Shown in pieces: positions 1 to 4,539 of a stretch of DNA of 7,541 nucleotides (positions within the stretch are counted from its first letter, which is position 1; each line of letters opens with the position of its first letter). The position numbers and the translations under genes were made by a program. Origin of the DNA: an uncultured Acidimicrobiales bacterium (GTDB taxonomy: Bacteria; Actinomycetota; Acidimicrobiia; Acidimicrobiales; SZUA-35); the NCBI GenBank assembly GCA_938008925.1, contig CALLIQ010000486.1, forward strand, positions 1-7,541, given 5' to 3'. The notes below the pieces were generated by a model, which saw only the letters and a list, made by a program, of their open reading frames with translations, was not told where the DNA came from and did not search any database.

Positions 1-402
1 GAGTCAGCTGGGCTCGAGGCGATCGATCACAGCGTCCTGGCCGAGTTCGCCGAGATGCTGGGCGATGAGGGTGGTGCCGTCATCGTCAGCCTGGTCGACA
101 CGTTCGTCGGAGAGTCGGCCGATCTCGTCGACCGGATCGTCGACGGAGATGATCCCGAAGACATCAGGATCGCCGCCCACACGCTCAAGTCGTCGAGTCG
201 GTCGCTCGGGGCAATGCATCTCGGATCGCTGGCCGAGGTGATCGAGCACACGGCCAAGGACGAGCGCCTCGACGAGATCGTTGCGGAAATCGCCGCGACT
301 CGCCCCGCCTTCGACGCGGCCTGCGCCGCGCTGCTGGCCCGGCACGGTTCTGCGGAGACGGCCACGACGCCGATTGCGACCGAAACGACCACAATCGGCT
401 GA
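1..402 (+). CDS. Hpt-domain protein, C-terminal part (5' end outside window)
   Basis: The frame is open from base 1 and stops with TGA at 400-402, leaving 133 visible residues. The visible part is a four-helix-type Hpt domain with the signature A-A-H-T-L-K-S-S-S followed by L-G-A. The phosphoacceptor His is the CAC codon at 178-180, and the Lys three residues later is the usual Hpt lysine. Hpt domains pass phosphate between aspartates of receiver domains in multistep phosphorelays. They occur either alone or at the C-terminus of hybrid sensor kinases. In-frame sequence continues to the left edge, so the ATG at 55 is probably internal and this is likely the tail of a longer protein. After the domain there is a Thr/Ala-rich tail of about 20 residues. 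The gene is convergent with the minus-strand gene that ends at 502. Domain call confident; full architecture unknown. Confidence 0.82.
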   Translation, partial: ESAGLEAIDHSVLAEFAEMLGDEGGAVIVSLVDTFVGESADLVDRIVDGDDPEDIRIAAHTLKSSSRSLGAMHLGSLAEVIEHTAKDERLDEIVAEIAATRPAFDAACAALLARHGSAETATTPIATETTTIG

Positions 403-411
403 TCGACGCGC

Positions 412-463
412 CGAGGCCCGCCGCTCCAGCGTCCCATGTCGACGCTGGAGGCAGCGGGCCTCG
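412..463. terminator. Strong hairpin between convergent genes, probable bidirectional terminator
   Basis: An inverted repeat has an outer 10-bp perfect stem (412-421 with 454-463), a small bulge or mismatch, and an inner 10-bp perfect stem (424-433 with 441-450) closing a 7-nt loop (434-440). It begins 10 nt after the Hpt stop codon and lies about 40 nt beyond the end of the minus-strand gene. No clear T-run follows on either strand, so it is not a textbook intrinsic terminator. Such U-poor hairpins are common in actinobacteria. The structure is seen directly; the terminator role is inferred. Confidence 0.7.
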
Positions 464-473
464 AGTGATCCTT

Positions 474-491
474 CACTCGCGGTGGCGAGTG
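474..491. repeat. Second short hairpin in the convergent intergenic region
   Basis: A perfect 7-bp inverted repeat (474-480 with 485-491) closes a 4-nt loop. It sits 11 nt beyond the larger hairpin and 10 nt from the stop of the minus-strand DUF4397/DUF4214 gene. For that transcript it would be the first hairpin after the stop, so it may help termination or protect the 3' end. No T-tract is present. Confidence 0.45.
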
Positions 492-501
492 CGGGACCGG
501 A

Positions 502-2190
502 TCAGTTGGTGCCGGTGTAGGTCCGGAACTCGATGGACTCCGAGAAGTACTGCACCAGGTCGTGGCGATCGAGGTCGCTCTGGAGACGTCCGACCCAGTA
601 GTCCTGGCCGGCCGGTTCGGCGTCACGTCCGAGGATCTGGTTGTAGACGAACTGGACCCACTCGGCGTCGGTGCCGTCCTTGGCGTCGCCGAAGCGAGTC
701 GTGAACTCGGTGACGTCGCTGAACTCGGCGACGATTCGCTGAAGCGACGTTCCGCTCGTACGACGCTCGACCCAGTAGTCGAAGCCGGCCTGCTCGGGGC
801 TCCGAGCCAGCATGGCGAGGTAGAGGCGAGCGACTTCACCTTCGATGCCGTCGGCGCCACGGAACTGCGGTGCGAGGGCGAGGCCACCCACGGTCTCGAC
901 GATGAGATCGAAGGTGCCGCCGGCGAGGTCACCGATGGCGTAGACGATCACGCCCTGGCCCGGACGAACCGTGACGGGGGCGTCGACGAGGACGGCGGTG
1001 GTGCCGGTGGCGGCGATGCCGGTCGGGTAGCTGTCGGCGGGGAGGTCGATCTGCTCCTGCTCGCCGTTGGTGATGTCGACGAGGTTCCCGACGGCGGCAC
1101 CGCCGGCGACGATGTCGACCGAGGGAGCGGCGGCGGTGTGACGGATCACGACTCGGCCGGTGGTGCCGTTTGCGACCTTGCTGACGTCGTTGACGAAGGC
1201 GCTCAGCACCGGGGTGCCAGCGGCGTCGAGATGAGCGACGAGCGAGAGGTCGGCGTTGCCCGGAACGGTCGGGGTGACCGAGATGGCGGCGGCGTCCGAG
1301 CGATCAGCCGACGAGGCTGCGGGGCTTGCGACGGCGGCGAAGATCTCGATCGTGTAGTCGTCGGCCGGAAGGGTCAGCGGCCCTGCGATCGTCTTTGGCT
1401 CGAAGCCGGGAAGCGTCAGCTCGCCGTTCACGTAGACGTCGACGGTGAGGCCCGGAATACCGTGCACGACCTTCACCTGAGACGTCGGCACGTTGAGCTC
1501 GAGCGACTGGGTCACGAGGTCGAAGGTGCCGCCGGCGAGGTCACCGATGGCGTAGACGATGAGTGCCTCGCCTGCGGTCGCCGTGACCGGGGCGTCGACG
1601 AGGACGGCGGTGGTGCCGGTGGCGGCGATGCCGGTCGGGTAGTCGGCGGCGGGGAGGTCGATCTGCTCCTGCTCGCCGTTGGTGATGTCGACGAGGTTCC
1701 CGACGGGAGCGCCAGCGGCGACGATGTCGACCGACGGTGCGGCGGCGGTGTGACGGATCACGATTCGGCCCGTGGAGGCGGTGATGTCGGAGACGTCATT
1801 CACGAACGGCGTGACCGTCGGCGTGCCAGCGGCGTCGAGGTGGGCGACGAGCGACACGCTCGCGCCCGCAGGGACGGCCTGGCTCACGGAGAGGGCCGCC
1901 GCGTCGGAGCGAGCGTCAGCAGAGTCGGTAGGACTGGCCGTCGCGGCGAAGATCTCGATCTCGTAGTCGCCGGCGGGCAATGACAGCGGCCCGGCGACCG
2001 TTGTCGGTGTGAAGCCAGGCAACGTCAGGGCGTCATTCACGTAGACGTCGACGTCGAGCCCGGGGATGCCGTGGACGACGAAGACGTCGGATGGCCCTGA
2101 GGCGGTCTGGGCGCCAGCGGCCGTTGGAACGGCGCTGACGGTGGCGAGGGCGCTCAGCATGGCGATGAGCGCGACGAAGAAGCGTTTCAT
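502..2190 (-). CDS. Secreted protein with two DUF4397 domains and a C-terminal DUF4214-like region
   Basis: The protein has 562 residues from the ATG at 2188-2190. That start is chosen over an in-frame upstream codon at 2292 because a near-perfect Shine-Dalgarno (2196-2203) precedes it and a classic Sec signal peptide begins there. Residues 1-27 are M-K-R-F-F, a hydrophobic core and an A-G-A site before Gln28. Two DUF4397 units follow (about 36-228 and 239-432), each opening with V-V-H-G-I-P-G-L and holding the shared R-H-T-A-A-A-P-S-V-D-I block. Residues about 450-555 resemble DUF4214, with two Y-W-V segments (A-G-F-D-Y-W-V and A-G-Q-D-Y-W-V) in a helical context. DUF4397 occurs in extracytoplasmic proteins of unknown function; DUF4214 occurs in large secreted or surface proteins. 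No lipobox cysteine or C-terminal anchor is seen, so export without lipidation is expected. Biochemical function unknown. Confidence 0.9.
   Translation of the reverse strand: MKRFFVALIAMLSALATVSAVPTAAGAQTASGPSDVFVVHGIPGLDVDVYVNDALTLPGFTPTTVAGPLSLPAGDYEIEIFAATASPTDSADARSDAAALSVSQAVPAGASVSLVAHLDAAGTPTVTPFVNDVSDITASTGRIVIRHTAAAPSVDIVAAGAPVGNLVDITNGEQEQIDLPAADYPTGIAATGTTAVLVDAPVTATAGEALIVYAIGDLAGGTFDLVTQSLELNVPTSQVKVVHGIPGLTVDVYVNGELTLPGFEPKTIAGPLTLPADDYTIEIFAAVASPAASSADRSDAAAISVTPTVPGNADLSLVAHLDAAGTPVLSAFVNDVSKVANGTTGRVVIRHTAAAPSVDIVAGGAAVGNLVDITNGEQEQIDLPADSYPTGIAATGTTAVLVDAPVTVRPGQGVIVYAIGDLAGGTFDLIVETVGGLALAPQFRGADGIEGEVARLYLAMLARSPEQAGFDYWVERRTSGTSLQRIVAEFSDVTEFTTRFGDAKDGTDAEWVQFVYNQILGRDAEPAGQDYWVGRLQSDLDRHDLVQYFSESIEFRTYTGTN
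895..1476 (-). repeat. DUF4397 repeat unit 2 (coding)
   Basis: This is the second homologous domain unit, residues about 239-432. It keeps the same order of motifs as unit 1: V-V-H-G-I-P-G-L-T-V-D-V-Y-V-N-G at the start, S-L-V-A-H-L-D-A-A-G-T-P in the middle, and G-D-L-A-G-G-T-F-D-L at the end. The C-terminal half is almost unchanged from unit 1 at DNA level, which points to recent duplication or gene conversion within the gene. Confidence 0.85.
1507..2085 (-). repeat. DUF4397 repeat unit 1 (coding)
   Basis: This is the first of two homologous domain units, residues about 36-228 of the secreted protein. It aligns with the second unit at an offset of 203-204 residues (612 bp in the most conserved part). 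The nucleotide stretches 1593-1642 and 1647-1706 are identical to 981-1030 and 1035-1094 in the second unit. Parts nearer the start of the domain are more diverged. Confidence 0.85.
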
Positions 2191-2390
2191 GAAGTCCTCC
2201 TTTGAGGGGACGGGATTGGGGCGATGGATTCGGGTGCAGCGGGGAGAGGTGCTGCGTGTGGGGATTCGCACGCGGAACGTGACCGGATGCACTCGTCGCC
2301 GAATTTGTCCCCGGAATCGCGCGAGCGGACCCGGAATGGGCCGAACGGCCTACGTCGCCCGCGCTCGGTTCAGGCCGTCAGCTCGGTGCG
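2191..2390. other. 200-bp intergenic region upstream of the secreted-protein gene
   Basis: This gap separates the selenoprotein stop (2391) from the DUF4397 gene start (2190). It probably carries the terminator of the former and the promoter of the latter. I see a short palindrome at 2339-2350 (GGCC, 4-nt loop, GGCC) about 40 nt past the selenoprotein stop, and a weak 5-bp hairpin at 2254-2258 with 2269-2273. I could not pick out a convincing -35/-10 pair on the minus strand. Confidence 0.4.
2196..2203 (-). promoter_or_regulatory. Shine-Dalgarno deciding the start of the secreted DUF4397 protein
   Basis: On the minus strand this reads AAAGGAGG and is followed by a 5-nt spacer and ATG. It is the strongest ribosome binding site in the window. 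It fixes the start at 2190 and rejects the 34-residue N-terminal extension with no signal peptide character. Confidence 0.85.
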
Positions 2391-3353
2391 TCAGCTCTCG
2401 GGCAACCCGACACACACCCGACACTGATCGTCCCAATCGACCGCTGCGGCTGCGTCAGCGTCGCCTTGCGACTGGTACTTGGGCTGGTCGGATCGGTCGT
2501 TGCGAGTGTCGCCAGCCGGCTTGCCGGATTGCCCAGCGTCTTGCTGGCGACGGCTCCAACTCAGCGGGTCGGCCTTCCAGTCGTCGTCGTCCCAGCGAAG
2601 GGCGAGGTCGACGAAGCCCGGTTCGGTCAGCGCGAGACCTCGCCGCAGCCCGTCGCTCAGGATCTGGCGCTGCACCGCTGGCTCGTTGGGCGGACCCGTC
2701 GTGTGGCCGAGAGGGAAGTCGACGAAGACCGAGCGCGGCGGGTTGGCCGACTCGGTGATGGTGCGGGCGGAGGTGAACCCGATGGTGGGGTATCCGTGTG
2801 CTTCGAGGTGACGTGCGATCAGACCGACCGACTGGTGGCACACCGGTCAAACAGGCACCAACAGGACGAGGTCGGGTTCTTGCGCTCGGCACTGCTCCAA
2901 GATGAGCTCTGCCGTCTCGGACATCATGCGCCTCGTCGAGTAGATGCCACCCATGAAGGCGACGCCGTGCTCGGTGAGTCCGCCGATCTCGCCCTCGTCG
3001 ACCATCTCACGAAGGCGATCGAGCGGGAAGACGCAGTTGGCGTCGGTCCGAGCATCGGCTTGGTCGTACGCGAAGTGGGCCGTGCGCAGCTCGGTCGTCG
3101 GTGCGTCCGATGCGATCAGGCGAATCGAGGTGTCGTCCTTGGTGTGAAACGCGATCTGGCCGTGGCGATAGACCCCACCGGAGCCGACGAGCATGACGGA
3201 CGATTCCGACAGCGGTTTCGTCAGCGGCTCGAAGGCGGGTGGCTCCTCGTTGTGAGCCCACCGATAGCTGTCGTAGCCGAGGCTGTCGTAGAGGGCCCTG
3301 GTCTCGCCGATGTAGTCGGCGGGAGGCAGCGGTGAGGTCTCTTGATGTGTCAT
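2391..3353 (-). CDS. GrdB/PrdB-family reductase selenoprotein with in-frame UGA (Sec169)
   Basis: One frame runs from ATG 3351-3353 to TGA 2391-2393 and is broken only by TGA at 2847-2849. With that codon read as selenocysteine the protein has 320 residues. It resembles the glycine/sarcosine/betaine/D-proline reductase selenoprotein B family. Before the TGA come G-E-T-R-A-L-Y-D-S-L-G-Y, G-S-G-G-V-Y (58-62), F-H-T-K-D-D-T-S (69-76), V-F-P-L-D-R-L-R-E (108-116), F-M-G-G-I-Y-S (133-139) and L-L-V-P-V. After it come P-V-C-H-Q-S-V-G-L-I-A-R (170-181) and F-V-D-F-P-L-G-H-T-T-G-P-P (210-222). The U169-x-x-C172 pair is the family redox motif. Classic GrdB and PrdB reduce glycine-type substrates or D-proline in anaerobic amino-acid fermenters with partner subunits; no GrdA, GrdC or PrdA partner is visible, so the substrate is unknown. 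The tail from about 268 is hydrophilic, low-complexity and ends with C311-x-x-C314. The Shine-Dalgarno is weak. The main alternative is a pseudogene with a nonsense mutation. Confidence 0.85.
2810..2849 (-). promoter_or_regulatory. Candidate bacterial SECIS element directly after the Sec UGA
   Basis: Starting at the UGA (2847-2849), the minus-strand RNA can fold with a 7-bp lower stem (2838-2844 with 2810-2816; five Watson-Crick pairs and two G-U). Above it are a small symmetrical internal loop, a 3-bp upper stem (2832-2834 with 2820-2822) and a 9-nt G/U-rich apical loop (2823-2831). The loop begins at the 16th nucleotide after the UGA, within the range known for bacterial SECIS elements that bind SelB. 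A competing fold pairs 2844-2848 with 2826-2830. The exact fold was drawn by hand and is uncertain; the first loop bases are U and C rather than the commonly seen G. Confidence 0.5.
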
Positions 3354-3394
3354 GTCGTCCGTTCCGTGGCCAGGGATTCGAGTCCTGGAACGCT

Positions 3395-3418
3395 AGGTCA
3401 AAGCCGAGACGCTGACCT
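3395..3418. promoter_or_regulatory. Inverted repeat AGGTCA-N12-TGACCT upstream of the selenoprotein gene
   Basis: A perfect 6-bp inverted repeat (3395-3400 and 3413-3418) is separated by 12 nt. It lies 42-65 bp upstream of the selenoprotein ATG and just past the stop of the ClbS-like gene. The spacing suits a dimeric regulator binding near a promoter, but the site could equally be a weak hairpin at the 3' end of the upstream transcript. Nearby, CCAGG (3370-3374) and CCTGG (3384-3388) form a second short inverted repeat. Operator function is inferred only. Confidence 0.35.
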
Positions 3419-3448
3419 CATGGAACTCGAGTCGCCACGGCGGCGACG

Positions 3449-3952
3449 TCAGGCCCCGGGGCTCGCGCGGAGACGGCGCCGGATGTACGCGCTGGCTGAT
3501 CGGTAGTGGCTCGGGCCAGCGGCCTCGGCCCATCGCCCGGGTGTCCATGCGTTGTTCGCACCCCGCATCGGGCCGGAGTAGAGGTCGTCGTCGCTGTGGG
3601 CGTCGATGAACGACAACAACGCACCGTGTGAGCGATTCAGAAGGTTGCAAGCCTCGACCCACCCCAGGTCGGCTTGGCTGGCTCGCAGATCGGCGTTGTA
3701 GCGCTTGAGGTCGTTCCACTTGTAGCCGGGCGCAGGGAAGTGGACCCTCTCACCGGCGAGTCCATCGCGGTACCAGCCGAGGAAGAGCTCAATCCAGTGG
3801 GCCCGGTGCGCGACGACGTCCTTGATCGACATGTCGTCGTCGTCAGGCTCCAGCGCGACGGAGGCATCGATGGTCCGGAGCAACGTCTCGAGCTTGGTGT
3901 ACTCCTTCGCCGTGACGTCGAGGAGTTCGGTCTTGCTGGTCGCCGCTGGCAT
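3449..3952 (-). CDS. ClbS/DfsB-like four-helix bundle protein (DinB-like superfamily)
   Basis: The protein has 167 residues from the ATG at 3950-3952, which follows GGAG (3956-3959) and a purine-rich GGGAGGGG. A TTG at 4030 would add 26 Cys-rich, non-family residues, so it is not preferred. The sequence matches the ClbS/DfsB (DUF1706) pattern: start M-P-A-A-T-S-K-T-E-L-L, then K-E-Y-T-K-L (16-21), S-I-K-D-V-V-A-H-R-A-H-W (42-53), P-G-Y-K-W-N-D-L (75-82), and a final helix G-R-W-A-E-A-A-G-P-S-H-Y-R-S-A-S-A-Y-I-R (139-158). The length is close to that of E. coli ClbS, a cytoplasmic cyclopropane hydrolase that protects colibactin producers. Most family members are uncharacterised, so a colibactin role should not be assumed. 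It is on the same strand as its neighbours, with gaps of about 117 bp upstream and 95 bp downstream. Family call good; function unknown. Confidence 0.82.
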   Translation of the reverse strand: MPAATSKTELLDVTAKEYTKLETLLRTIDASVALEPDDDDMSIKDVVAHRAHWIELFLGWYRDGLAGERVHFPAPGYKWNDLKRYNADLRASQADLGWVEACNLLNRSHGALLSFIDAHSDDDLYSGPMRGANNAWTPGRWAEAAGPSHYRSASAYIRRRLRASPGA

Positions 3953-4069
3953 TTGCTCCACCCCTCCCGTGCAGGTCGACTCGATGCGAGCCGTTCGGCA
4001 TGCGCAACCGTCGCTCCCTTGATTCTGCAAGGATGCGCGCGAGGGCGGAAGGGTACGAAGTCCCGCCGC

Positions 4070-4525
4070 TCAGCTGGTGGGGTCGGTCAGGCGGTCGGCC
4101 AGCCGGGCGCCTTCTCGGTCGATTCCGGATTCGAGTGTGTCGCGCAGCGTGCCGACCAGTGGCTTGGTCAGGAAGCTCGTCGAGCGTCCCTCGATCGAGA
4201 ACTCGGCGGTGGTCGTCGCGTCGTCGGTGGGCGTGAGCGACAACGAGACGGTCACCCGGATGCCCTTCGAGTCGGCGACGGCGGTGAGGGAAGCGGGTGA
4301 CCCTCGGCCGTCATCGGGCGGGTCGGTGGTGACGTCAGCGCGGTCACGGATGTCGCCGATCGGCGTCTCGATCGAGAACGCGAACCCGGTGAGGTTGCCG
4401 TCGTCGTCGATCTTCGGGTCGCGGAGGTCGTGCATGCCGCCGATGTCCTCCCACGTGTCGAGTCGTTGAAGGAGCGGCCAGATCTCCTCGATCGACCGAT
4501 CGATGACCAACGTGCGCAGAGCCAA
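4070..4525 (-). CDS. SRPBCC-fold protein (polyketide cyclase/dehydrase-like)
   Basis: This frame has no suitable ATG near its beginning. The best start is TTG at 4523-4525, giving 151 residues beginning M-A-L-R-T-L-V-I-D-R-S-I-E-E-I-W-P-L-L. That opening is typical of SRPBCC proteins, where a first strand leads to the S-x-E-x-I/V-W helix. A GGGG just upstream can serve as ribosome binding site. Sequence further upstream in this frame lies inside the ligase gene and looks like a shadow. The body alternates beta-strand-like stretches (F-A-F-S-I-E-T, R-V-T-V-S-L-S-L-T-P) and ends with a long amphipathic helix (about 122-146), as the START-like fold requires. SRPBCC proteins bind hydrophobic ligands in a cavity. 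The start is about 14 nt after the ligase stop, so translational coupling is likely and the ligand may relate to the ligase substrate. TTG 4510 is a shorter alternative start. Confidence 0.75.
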   Translation of the reverse strand: MALRTLVIDRSIEEIWPLLQRLDTWEDIGGMHDLRDPKIDDDGNLTGFAFSIETPIGDIRDRADVTTDPPDDGRGSPASLTAVADSKGIRVTVSLSLTPTDDATTTAEFSIEGRSTSFLTKPLVGTLRDTLESGIDREGARLADRLTDPTS

Positions 4526-4539
4526 CGGAATCCCCGGTG

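Noticed and set aside
562..1983. 473-residue plus-strand ORF opposite the DUF4397 gene
   Set aside because: Low-complexity G/D/V/E-rich translation that mirrors the repeat units on the other strand. The minus-strand frame has a signal peptide, strong ribosome binding site and recognisable domains. Long antisense ORFs are expected in high-GC DNA.
2191..2292. N-terminal extension of the DUF4397 protein to 2292
   Set aside because: The extension is Arg/Pro-rich and not signal-like, while a near-perfect Shine-Dalgarno and signal peptide define the start at 2190.
2391..2843. Separate 150-residue gene starting at GTG 2843
   Set aside because: The start would fall inside the U-P-V-C motif, with no ribosome binding site of its own and the family N-terminal half directly upstream in the same frame. 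It is better explained as the C-terminal half of the read-through selenoprotein.
2847..2849. Ordinary stop codon or pseudogene-causing nonsense mutation
   Set aside because: The TGA sits at the redox position of a family known to use Sec, has Cys at +3, is followed by a plausible SECIS and by about 100 residues of intact family sequence. Not fully excluded without the genome's Sec machinery.
2466..3335. 289-residue plus-strand ORF opposite the selenoprotein, uninterrupted across the TGA
   Set aside because: It could tempt a gene caller because the minus strand looks broken, but its translation shows no family motif while the minus-strand frame matches the GrdB/PrdB pattern on both sides of the TGA.
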